Shown here: positions 1 to 4,496 of the stretch, one piece after another
Position numbering within the stretch: the stretch's first letter is position 1
How the letters are laid out: the number at the start of each line of letters is the position of its first letter
DNA from: DATHNF01 sp035486285
GTDB lineage: Bacteria > Patescibacteriota > Saccharimonadia > Saccharimonadales > UBA4665
Assembly (NCBI GenBank): GCA_035486285.1
Contig: DATHNF010000056.1
Location: 1 to 7,178, forward strand
Direction of reading: 5' to 3'
Length of the DNA stretch: 7,178 bases
Made by a program: the position numbers and the translations under genes
Notes under the pieces: generated by a model
What the model was told of the DNA's origin: nothing
Databases searched by the model: none
Seen by the model: only the letters and a program-made list of their open reading frames with translations

Positions 1-263
1 AACTGGAACGCGAGATCCGGGCTTACGCTGGCTGGCCACGCAGCCGAACCACGCTATTCGCCAAAGACGTTATTATCACGCAAGCTCATGCCGTGCCAGT
101 GAGTAATCCAGACCTTAAGCCAGGTAGTGTCGAAACGCTCAAGGAAGGCGTGGTCATGGTCCAGTGTGACAGTGGCTATTTATGCATTGATAAACTTATC
201 CCCGCCGGCAAGCAAGAAATGTCCGCCGCCGCCTTTCTAGCTGGCTACGATCCTGAGAAATGA
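1..263 (+). CDS. fmt: Methionyl-tRNA formyltransferase, C-terminal part (5' end outside window)
   Basis: Open from the window edge in the frame beginning at base 3, giving 86 residues before a TGA stop at 261-263. The product would formylate Met-tRNA(fMet) in the cytosol using 10-formyl-tetrahydrofolate, preparing the initiator tRNA that IF-2 (encoded at 5147-6928) brings to the ribosome. What is visible is only the C-terminal tRNA-binding beta-barrel domain. It begins with the family-like 'EIRAYAGWPRSRT' (compare the usual IRAL.PWPGA) and contains a 'PGSVETL' turn and the family-typical ending 'PAGKQEMSAAAFLAGY'. The catalytic N-terminal domain lies outside the window, so activity cannot be judged. 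The TGA stop sits where the family normally ends, which argues against UGA being recoded. No terminator is evident before the next gene. Confidence 0.88.
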   Translation, partial: LEREIRAYAGWPRSRTTLFAKDVIITQAHAVPVSNPDLKPGSVETLKEGVVMVQCDSGYLCIDKLIPAGKQEMSAAAFLAGYDPEK

Positions 264-292
264 CTATCTAAGATAAACTTAATATTTCGAGC

Positions 293-320
293 TTGCATTC
301 CTGTTTATTGGGTGCATAAT
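293..320 (+). promoter_or_regulatory. Sigma70-type promoter for the 194-aa gene
   Basis: A TTGCAT -35-like box (293-298) and a CATAAT -10 box (315-320) are separated by 16 bases. The expected transcription start, about 7 bases after the -10 box, falls at or next to the ATG at 328. There is no Shine-Dalgarno sequence between the box and the ATG, so the mRNA would be leaderless or nearly so. Confidence 0.55.
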
Positions 321-327
321 TCGTTTC

Positions 328-912
328 ATGAGCACCATCGAACAACTCGATGTCAGCGGCCTAGAGGCCGCGCAAACCTATTTCCCAGCCCAAGTTGAGC
401 GTAATATGGACGAAGAGCCAGGAGATCTAGCCAACCGGAAGGCCGCTATGGGCCAGTACTTGGCCATGGTCGGTAATGCTTTTTGGCGCAGCCATCATGC
501 TTATGGCGCCGCTCATATATTTGTTGCCGGGCCGGGCTACTGTCTTGAGCCAAAAACAAGTTCTCCATATAATGCCCTCCAGCAACTCGCCGACGGAGGC
601 GAACAGATAGTCCCAAGCGGTAAACGACAGTTTAACTGGGCAGTAGTGATCGAGCCTTCACTGACGTCGGGCGAAGCTGTTTTTGAAGATACGGAGACGG
701 GTGAGATTGGCGAGTATAGAATCCTTGGCCAGCGTTCTTATTATGATTTTCGCCAGGAAAGTGGCGTGCTCGCTAGGCTAGAGGAGAATCTCAGCCACTT
801 TTTCTTCCCCGGCAGTGATGCCCGGCAACGTCCTGAGAGCGCGCACCAGCACTATAACGTAATTCACTTATCACCCGCTAGCTCAGCAGTAGCAAACTCG
901 TCAAACTCGTAA
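328..912 (+). CDS. Uncharacterised 194-aa cytosolic protein, probably leaderless
   Basis: I do not recognise this protein. It has no signal peptide or membrane segment. Residues 1-150 are of mixed composition with several aromatic clusters ('FWRSHHAYGAAHIF' around residues 52-65, 'QRSYYDF' around 135-141, 'SHFFFPG' around 156-162), suggesting a compact folded domain. The last ~30 residues are low-complexity Ser/Ala/Asn. An acidic 'EAVFEDTETGEIGEY' stretch sits near residues 116-130. The ATG at 328 is chosen because a -10 box ends 7 bases before it and no ribosome binding site is visible. The gene converges on the DUF5663-like gene with only 14 bases between the stop codons and no terminator between them. 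The 64-base gap from fmt holds its own promoter, so the two need not be one operon. The composition and uninterrupted frame make it a credible gene; the function is unknown. Confidence 0.72.
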   Translation: MSTIEQLDVSGLEAAQTYFPAQVERNMDEEPGDLANRKAAMGQYLAMVGNAFWRSHHAYGAAHIFVAGPGYCLEPKTSSPYNALQQLADGGEQIVPSGKRQFNWAVVIEPSLTSGEAVFEDTETGEIGEYRILGQRSYYDFRQESGVLARLEENLSHFFFPGSDARQRPESAHQHYNVIHLSPASSAVANSSNS

Positions 913-926
913 AGTTACTAGTCAAA

Positions 927-1466
927 TTACAATGAGGCGGCAGGGCCGGCTGGCGGCTGCTGTTGCGGATATGGCGGCGCCGGTGATTGTTGTGGCGGGG
1001 CAGAAACCGGTGATGGCACAGCTGGATCAGCGTACGACTGAGGCGCGGCTGGCGGCTGGTTTGGTGGTACAGTACCGAGACTAGGGTCAACCGGAGCCGG
1101 AGGTAGCGATTGTGACCCTTGAGTTGGTGGTACGGCTTGGGCCTGGGCAGCTTGGGCTTGGCTAGCAACTAGAATTTGGGGCGCCGACTGACTAACTTCG
1201 GCTTTGAGCTTGTCAAACTCCTGCTGGACGATGTCTTTGTAGTTGGGGAAGTTTGTCTCCAGCCACTTGAAAGCACCGGCGTCATCCTTAGCTTCGAAGT
1301 AACGCTCAAACTCGTCCAGCTGCTCATTGCTCATCTGATCAGCCAAGCGAATACCAACGCGCATTTCCAGCGTCTCGTAGATGTGCTTCAAGAAGCTGTT
1401 TTTCTCGGCATCTGGTAAAGCCCCGAGGCCGACTTCTTGCAGCAAGCTGTTATCGATTTTTAGCAT
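927..1466 (-). CDS. DUF5663-like protein with long proline/glutamine-rich tail
   Basis: A 179-residue protein with two distinct parts. Residues 1-92 are predicted mostly helical and charged ('LGLGALPDAEKNSFLKHIYETLEMRVG...MSNEQLDEFERYF'). They resemble the DUF5663 domain that I recall from CPR bacteria, where a helical LxxLP..K segment is followed by 'ls..ql.eFe..'. Residues 93-179 are a disordered Ala/Gln then Pro-rich tail, with PP pairs and 'PPYPQQQPPAGP' near the end. No signal peptide or membrane helix is visible, so it is probably cytosolic; the tail could be a flexible interaction segment. The many PP pairs would make translation dependent on EF-P. The ATG at 1466 is supported by AGGA (1474-1477) seven bases upstream. 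It is transcribed from its own promoter (1490-1519) and converges with the 194-aa gene. The family assignment is from memory and moderate; the biochemical role is unknown. Confidence 0.75.
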   Translation of the reverse strand: MLKIDNSLLQEVGLGALPDAEKNSFLKHIYETLEMRVGIRLADQMSNEQLDEFERYFEAKDDAGAFKWLETNFPNYKDIVQQEFDKLKAEVSQSAPQILVASQAQAAQAQAVPPTQGSQSLPPAPVDPSLGTVPPNQPPAAPQSYADPAVPSPVSAPPQQSPAPPYPQQQPPAGPAASL

Positions 1467-1489
1467 ATGTTTATCCTACTTATACAGGC

Positions 1490-1519
1490 ATTGTACCATT
1501 TCGAATTATGACCCACCAA
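1490..1519 (-). promoter_or_regulatory. Promoter of the DUF5663-like gene
   Basis: On the minus strand a TTGGTG -35-like box (1514-1519) and a TACAAT -10 box (1490-1495) are 18 bases apart. The predicted start is near 1483, leaving a leader of about 17 bases with the AGGA ribosome binding site. This is the only good hexamer pair upstream of the gene. Confidence 0.5.
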
Positions 1520-1532
1520 CTGCCATTGGCAG
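1520..1532. promoter_or_regulatory. 13-bp near-perfect palindrome abutting the -35 box (possible operator)
   Basis: CTGCCA-T-TGGCAG is a perfect 6-bp inverted repeat with a one-base centre, lying directly upstream of the -35 box of the DUF5663-like gene. The one-base spacer makes it a poor RNA hairpin and more like a dimeric protein-binding site. It could equally be chance or a weak part of the 3' region of the surface-protein gene. Confidence 0.25.
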
Positions 1533-1574
1533 CTAGGCCACGGCTCAGGGTTCGGTTCAACCACGAAAGCCACT

Positions 1575-2496
1575 CTACTTCCCGTAGTTTCCCAGCAGCA
1601 AGCTTAGATCATGAGCCTCAACGACATTAGTGCCGTCAAACTCGGCTGGGGGATAATTGGTGCCGTAGTTGGCCAGCAAGATACTAAGATCGTGGCCGGT
1701 GACATGGCCGTCACCATCCAGGTCGCCGATAAGGGCCGAGGTGACTGTCCAGGTTTGGGTAGCCGGTGTCGGATCGGTGTTACCAGCCGCATCTGTAGCT
1801 TTGACACTAAAGGTATGAGAGCCGATAGTCAGGCTGCTATAGGTCTTTGGCGAGCTACAGCTACTATATGCCGCACTATCCAGTGAACACTGGAAGGTCA
1901 AAGAGCCAGCTGGCGTGACATTATCGGTACCGCTAAAGCTAAAGGATGCGCTGGTAGACGTACTGGAACTGGCCGGTCCAGAGCTGATGGTCGTGGTCGG
2001 CGGTGTGGTGTCCCCGCCAGTCCCGCTGCTGTTACTGACAGTAACCGAAATTGGGCTGCTGGTAGTTGTATTACCGCTCGTATCAGTGGCCACGGCCGTT
2101 AAGCTATGTGTGCCGTTACCTACGCCGGTAGTGTCCCAATTGGCAGTGTAGGGACTGGCCGTATCGGCACTGCCGAGGTTGCTACCATCCAGCTTGAACT
2201 GGACACTGGCGACACCGACATTATCTGAAGCACTGGCAGTGATGGTAGTGGTACCGGAGACGGTAGCACCACTCGTGAGGGCTGTAATACTCACACTGGG
2301 AGCAGTCGTATCGGGCGGTGGAGCACAATTATCACCAGTGCCGCTCGGTGTACAGCTACCGTCGGACAGCGCTTCTATACGGTCAATTCCGACACCGCTT
2401 TGGGTACCAGTCAGCACGAAGGTATGCGTACCTTGCGATAGACTAGTCTGGATGACATTAGAACCTGAACCATCGTTATAATCAACCCATGTCCAG
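1575..2496 (-). pseudogene. 3' part of an IS-disrupted secreted CBM/Ig/dockerin protein gene
   Basis: This is the distal part of the gene that starts at 4818 and was split by the insertion sequence. In the rejoined 407-aa protein, this part supplies residues from about 104 on. It contains the second half of a CBM-like module ('WTWVDYNDGS...GTHTFVLTG...GIDRIEALSDGSC', then 'GTGDNC'), two bacterial Ig-like domains (rejoined residues about 163-255 and 263-353), and a dockerin-type C-terminus (about 355-407). The first dockerin repeat has the calcium-loop pattern D-x-D-x-D-G-x-V-x(3)-D ('DLDGDGHVTGHDL'); the second is degenerate ('EFDGTNVVEAHDL'). The protein would be exported and bind carbohydrate or another surface protein. 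The reading frame stays open to an ATG at 2513, but that start lies inside the IS left end and its first ~6 residues are IS-encoded. Any product would lack a signal peptide and half of the CBM-like fold. No premature stop or frameshift is present. Confidence 0.85.
2489..2496. repeat. Target site duplication, left copy
   Basis: ATGTCCAG here is repeated exactly at 4509-4516. Eight bases is the duplication length known for IS1595-family elements. The flanking bases also match, so the shared stretch is 11 bp (2487-2497 and 4507-4517). The 8-bp choice is the one that makes both element ends begin with GGCA and restores the host gene's frame. Confidence 0.9.
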
Positions 2497-2522
2497 GGCA
2501 ATTGTACCCTCATAGCACGTAG
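2497..2522 (+). repeat. IS left inverted repeat (IRL)
   Basis: Starts GGCAATTGTACCC and ends GCACGTAG. It matches the right end in reverse complement at 20 of 26 positions; the inner 8 bases (GCACGTAG) are identical. It overlaps the -10 box of an outward promoter. Confidence 0.88.
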
Positions 2523-2530
2523 CTTGTCAA
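2501..2530 (-). promoter_or_regulatory. Outward-facing promoter at the IS left end
   Basis: On the minus strand a perfect TTGACA -35 box (2525-2530) and a TACAAT -10 box (2501-2506) are 18 bases apart. The predicted start is near 2494, inside the target duplication, so transcription would run into the 3' part of the broken surface-protein gene. The -10 box lies in the left inverted repeat and the -35 box just inside it. The right end has no equivalent outward hexamers. Confidence 0.55.
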
Positions 2531-2532
2531 TA

Positions 2533-2541
2533 TGATATACT
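2533..2541 (+). promoter_or_regulatory. Extended -10 promoter for the cargo leader RNA
   Basis: TG-A-TATACT is an extended -10 motif (TG at 2533-2534, hexamer 2536-2541). No good -35 box is seen, as is usual for this promoter type. The expected start is about 2548, which is exactly the first base of the long helix in the leader. It is divergent from the outward promoter at 2501-2530. Confidence 0.5.
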
Positions 2542-2547
2542 GCTCTT

Positions 2548-2661
2548 GTCTAAGACTTACGGCAGATTTTTTATTTTGCTGAACTATTGAAACGGGCGAC
2601 CACGCCAATTGTAGTTCAGCTACTGTTGTAAGTTTTAGACGACTTTGTGGTCGTCCTTTTT
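2548..2661 (+). promoter_or_regulatory. Structured 5' leader with terminator: candidate attenuator or regulatory RNA
   Basis: The leader folds into nested helices. An 18-bp helix pairs 2548-2565 with 2623-2640 (three G-U pairs). Inside it a perfect 9-bp helix pairs GCTGAACTA (2578-2586) with TAGTTCAGC (2612-2620). At the tip GGCG (2595-2598) pairs with CGCC (2603-2606) around an ACCA loop. Directly behind comes an intrinsic terminator (2638-2661). The tip segment GGGCGACCAC (2594-2603) can instead pair with GTGGTCGTCC (2647-2656), the loop and 3' arm of the terminator, giving 10 pairs with one G-U. The two states exclude each other, which is the logic of an attenuator or riboswitch, or the tip pairing could be a pseudoknot. 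I recognise no known riboswitch class. It sits 16 bases before the start codon of the cargo protein gene. A terminated ~114-nt trans-acting RNA is an alternative reading. Confidence 0.55.
2638..2661 (+). terminator. Intrinsic terminator in the leader of the cargo gene
   Basis: GACGAC (2638-2643) pairs with GTCGTC (2650-2655) around the loop TTTGTG, followed by C and five T residues (2657-2661). The 5' arm shares its first three bases with the end of the 18-bp leader helix. It lies upstream of the start codon, so readthrough is needed for expression of the 180-aa gene. Confidence 0.6.
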
Positions 2662-2676
2662 AATTCGGGAGGAATT

Positions 2677-3219
2677 ATGAAGAAATATCTTGCAGGGGTG
2701 GTTGTATTGGCTGTAATGATTGGGTATACAATTCATTTCTTTGCTACAGGCTATACGGTTCCTATCACCCAAACCTCGGCTAAGTCATCTCAGCCAAACT
2801 TACAGAGTTCAAATAAATCACTAGGTACAGCCACACTTCCTAAATCCACAACACCAGTCGTACCTATAAGTCCGCCAATTATTCCATTCAGCGATAATAC
2901 AACCAACACTCCGAGTAGTCCAACATACAGCATAGTAACGCCTACGCCAGTTCAAACCAATAATACTCAAGCTCAGCAACAAGCATGCCAACAGGAACAA
3001 GCCGCACAAGCTGCAGCTGTTGCTCCAGAGCAGGCTCAAATTAACCAATTACAAGCTGAAATCAATACTGATACCCAGCAAATTGAAGCTGCAAATCTTA
3101 GCCCAGCAGGTCAAGACTTACGATATGAAGATGAAGTGCTCCCCTTATTAAGTCAACAAAAGGCTTACCAAGGTCAGGAAAATGCCTTAAGAAATCAGTA
3201 CTCTACACCTGATTGCTAG
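2677..3219 (+). CDS. IS cargo: membrane-anchored, low-complexity protein of 180 aa
   Basis: I do not recognise this protein. Residues 1-3 (MKK) are followed by a hydrophobic segment at about 5-23, a signal anchor or uncleaved signal peptide, placing the rest outside the membrane. Residues 30-97 are a Ser/Thr/Pro/Asn-rich, probably extended linker ('TTPVVPISPPIIP' near 58-70). Residues 98-140 are Gln/Ala-rich and likely coiled-coil ('QINQLQAEINTDTQQIEAAN'). Residues 141-180 are a short charged helix-like tail ending in Cys180; Cys103 is the only other cysteine, so a disulfide is possible. The start at 2677 is preferred over an in-frame GTG at 2647 because a strong GGGAGG (2667-2672) precedes it and the GTG lies in the terminator loop. 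The gene is enclosed within the IS. The layout resembles small cell-envelope stalk or spacer proteins, but no function can be assigned. Confidence 0.75.
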   Translation: MKKYLAGVVVLAVMIGYTIHFFATGYTVPITQTSAKSSQPNLQSSNKSLGTATLPKSTTPVVPISPPIIPFSDNTTNTPSSPTYSIVTPTPVQTNNTQAQQQACQQEQAAQAAAVAPEQAQINQLQAEINTDTQQIEAANLSPAGQDLRYEDEVLPLLSQQKAYQGQENALRNQYSTPDC

Positions 3220-3221
3220 CA

Positions 3222-3230
3222 TGCTATAAT
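3222..3230 (+). promoter_or_regulatory. Extended -10 promoter upstream of candidate small RNA and tRNA
   Basis: TG-C-TATAAT has a perfect -10 hexamer (3225-3230) with TG at 3222-3223. It begins two bases after the cargo gene's stop codon. The expected start is at about 3237, the first base of a hairpin. It is the nearest convincing promoter to the tRNA gene at 3316. Confidence 0.5.
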
Positions 3231-3236
3231 AAATAT

Positions 3237-3307
3237 GCTTTAACAATTTAAAGCTGTCTGCGACAAACGCCCGCTAGGTAAAAAAGACTAGCATGAGGGC
3301 GTTTTTT
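3237..3307 (+). ncRNA. Candidate ~70-nt small RNA or 3' leader-terminator unit
   Basis: From the predicted start at 3237, GCTTTAA (3237-3243) pairs with TTAAAGC (3248-3254) around a 4-base loop. A ~10-base single-stranded stretch follows, then a strong terminator hairpin ending in six T residues. A start-point hairpin plus terminator within 71 bases is a typical small-RNA layout. It could also be only the terminator of the 180-aa gene combined with a promoter for the tRNA. Confidence 0.35.
3265..3307 (+). terminator. Intrinsic terminator after the cargo gene
   Basis: AAACGCCC (3265-3272) pairs with GGGCGTTT (3297-3304), and the inner GCTAG (3273-3277) pairs with CTAGC (3288-3292) with a 4-base bulge on the 3' side. 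TTTTTT follows at 3302-3307. It lies only 8 bases before the tRNA gene, so the tRNA would depend on readthrough or on an unseen promoter. Confidence 0.7.
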
Positions 3308-3315
3308 GCGTTTAT

Positions 3316-3390
3316 GGGGCTGTCGTATAACGGTTATTACGAATGATTCCCAATCATTAAATCGGAGTTCGACTCTCCGTAGTTCCACCA
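3316..3390 (+). tRNA. tRNA-Gly(CCC), carried inside the insertion sequence
   Basis: A full cloverleaf of 75 bases with encoded CCA. The acceptor stem is 3316-3322 with 3380-3386 (7 pairs, three of them G-U). The D stem is GTA (3325-3327) with TAC (3338-3340), with GG in the loop. The anticodon stem is AATGA (3342-3346) with TCATT (3354-3358), loop TTCCCAA, anticodon CCC at 3349-3351. The variable loop has 4 bases. The T stem is CGGAG (3363-3367) with CTCCG (3375-3379) around TTCGACT. The discriminator is A3387 and CCA is at 3388-3390. CCC reads GGG glycine codons. A discriminator A rather than U suits the alpha2-type glycyl-tRNA synthetase found in some bacteria (known of the family, not shown here). 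Position 9 is C and the D stem is only 3 bp, so it is slightly atypical. It lies 8 bases behind a terminator and has no obvious promoter of its own. Confidence 0.85.
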
Positions 3391-3396
3391 CAATTT

Positions 3397-3425
3397 AAAA
3401 GAGAGCTGTTTGCTGCAGCTCTCTT
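3397..3425 (-). terminator. Terminator behind the transposase gene (minus strand)
   Basis: A perfect 10-bp stem pairs AAGAGAGCTG (3399-3408) with CAGCTCTCTT (3416-3425) around a 7-base loop. On the minus strand the stem runs into TTTT (3400-3397) and then AAATTG, a modest U tract. On the plus strand no U tract follows, so it best serves transcripts leaving the transposase gene 137 bases upstream. It may also define the 3' side of the tRNA transcript. Confidence 0.5.
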
Positions 3426-3512
3426 AACGGACGATTCCCAATCCCCTACATTGTAGCATGAATGGGAGGCCGTAGGCTACCCTTATGCGCCGAAAGGTCT
3501 ATTAAAGGCGTG

Positions 3513-3518
3513 TATAAT
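3513..3518 (+). promoter_or_regulatory. -10 box of the 30-codon ORF
   Basis: A perfect TATAAT ends exactly six bases before the ATG at 3525, which puts the expected transcription start on the A of the ATG. No convincing -35 box is found at 16-18 bases. The spacing is the same as for the transposase promoter. Confidence 0.35.
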
Positions 3519-3524
3519 AAGCTT

Positions 3525-3617
3525 ATGGCAGATATAACACGACCTGAGTTTTTCAAGGCTCTTAAGAAGATTTCTCGGAAGGTGTCCCAATCTTCCCCAG
3601 CAAAGACCAAAACATAG
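3525..3617 (+). CDS. Small basic 30-aa ORF, leaderless, antisense to the transposase end
   Basis: The ORF encodes 30 residues starting 'MADITRPEFFKALKKIS', followed by a Ser/Lys/Thr-rich tail, and stops at TAG 3615-3617. The 'EFFKALKKISRKV' segment is an amphipathic basic helix, as in small nucleic-acid-binding or membrane-active peptides. The start is supported by a perfect -10 box six bases upstream and the absence of any ribosome binding site, the same arrangement as the transposase. Its last 56 bases overlap the 3' end of the transposase gene on the other strand, so the two transcripts would be antisense to each other. I do not know a family for it. Being this short it could be chance, although the helix-like sequence and exact promoter spacing argue for a gene. 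Confidence 0.4.
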   Translation: MADITRPEFFKALKKISRKVSQSSPAKTKT

Positions 3618-4461
3618 GCTGATAATCGTTTCTGTGGCTATAGCGGAAAGCGTACTCATCAGCATAGGCTTGTAGGTACTGAGCGTCTACATGTCGGTAT
3701 ACGCCTTTGATACCACGCTTCATGTTAGACCAAAGATTTTCGACGTTCTGAGTGTGTATATGACCGTTCACGTACTGCTTCCCTGAGTGCTTAACTGCGT
3801 AATGCCCGAAGCCTCTTATCGGTAGTTTCTTATAAGCCCCATACTGGTCGCTGTAGATGGTGCTAGCCCCTTTGACGTTCCCGATAATCTCAGGATCTAG
3901 CACTCTTTTCCCTGAGCTTTTGACGTGTTTTACTTTAGCTTTACCGCCTCGCTCAACCATGCCGAATAGTACCTCACTGTCATAAAAGCGACGGTTAGGT
4001 TGCTTTGCCTTAACCCGAGTATTCTTTTGAGGGTCAGGGTGTATATATGTTTCGTCTACTTCAATAGCACCCTCTAGTTGACCCTCATCATACCCCATCA
4101 TTTTGCGGATTTGGTGGAACATGCGCCACGCTGTCTTATACGTTACACCAAGCTCTCGCTCTAGCTGTTTAGCTGAGATGCCAGCTCTTGTGCTTGTAAT
4201 AAGATACCCTGCGTAGAACCACAATGTAAGAGGCGTGGAGGACTTATGGAAGATAGTACCGGCAGTCGGGTAGGTGTGGTGTCCACACAGCTCACAGCTA
4301 TAACATTTACGATTTTTGAGCCTGTGATGTGGGGTTACCTTTTTATCGTTCGGGCAGTAGATACCATCAGGGAAACGGAACTCTTTAAGCCATTCAAGAC
4401 AGGCGTTATCATCTGGGAAATCCGCCTGAAAGTCTTTGATGGTGTACTTCATTGTCTTCAT
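3562..4461 (-). CDS. IS1595-family transposase
   Basis: The enzyme would cut and join the element's GGCA ends and leave 8-bp duplications. The chosen product is 299 aa. Numbered from the upstream GTG at 4476 (residue 1; subtract 5 for this start), it has an N-terminal zinc-ribbon-like region (Cys41, then C58-x2-C61-x2-C64-G), the conserved 'YPTAGTIFHKSSTPLTLWFYAGYL' block, a helix-turn-helix-like segment (100-120), and the DDE nuclease with Asp141 (EVDETYI), Asp210 (SDQYGAY) and Glu246 (QNVENLWS). The second cysteine of the usual CPxC knuckle is Asp44 here. The start at 4461 is preferred to the GTG because a TTTACA-17-TACACT promoter puts the transcription start on that ATG; a further ATG lies at 4452. 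There is no Shine-Dalgarno sequence. The frame is intact, so the element may be active. Confidence 0.93.
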   Translation of the reverse strand: MKTMKYTIKDFQADFPDDNACLEWLKEFRFPDGIYCPNDKKVTPHHRLKNRKCYSCELCGHHTYPTAGTIFHKSSTPLTLWFYAGYLITSTRAGISAKQLERELGVTYKTAWRMFHQIRKMMGYDEGQLEGAIEVDETYIHPDPQKNTRVKAKQPNRRFYDSEVLFGMVERGGKAKVKHVKSSGKRVLDPEIIGNVKGASTIYSDQYGAYKKLPIRGFGHYAVKHSGKQYVNGHIHTQNVENLWSNMKRGIKGVYRHVDAQYLQAYADEYAFRYSHRNDYQPMFWSLLGKIGTPSEKSS

Positions 4462-4467
4462 ACATAC

Positions 4468-4496
4468 AGTGTACACCCCTGTCTACGTGCTGTAAA
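4468..4496 (-). promoter_or_regulatory. Transposase promoter overlapping the right inverted repeat
   Basis: On the minus strand the -35 box TTTACA (4491-4496) and the -10 box TACACT (4468-4473) are separated by 17 bases. The -35 box lies inside the right inverted repeat, so transposase bound at the end could block its own promoter. The predicted start coincides with the ATG at 4461. Confidence 0.65.

Noticed and set aside
261..263. UGA recoding as glycine (as in some CPR lineages), suggested by the extra tRNA-Gly
   Set aside because: The tRNA anticodon is CCC, not UCA. fmt ends at a TGA in the expected place, and no in-frame TGA is found in the 593 codons of infB.
1915..2481. Long plus-strand frames opposite the Ig-like domains, and similar frames opposite infB
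   Set aside because: They mirror the codon periodicity of the minus-strand genes, give unconvincing Val/Leu/Pro- or Ser/Ala-rich products, and have no start signals.
1575..2513. A complete 312-aa gene starting at the ATG at 2513
   Set aside because: The first six codons lie in the IS left end and target duplication. The N-terminus begins in the middle of a CBM-like fold and lacks a signal peptide. It is the 3' part of the gene starting at 4818.
2560..2660. T-box riboswitch reading of the cargo leader, responding to the tRNA-Gly in the same element
   Set aside because: A TGGT (2648-2651) complementary to the tRNA end ACCA and a GGG near the tip are present, but I see none of the conserved T-box landmarks (specifier-loop context, AG bulge, the conserved antiterminator sequence), and the TGGT lies in the terminator itself. 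The short matches are expected by chance.
2647..2676. GTG start at 2647 for the cargo protein, adding 10 residues
   Set aside because: The GTG lies in the terminator loop without a ribosome binding site. The ATG at 2677 has GGGAGG at a workable distance and gives a standard MKK signal-anchor start.
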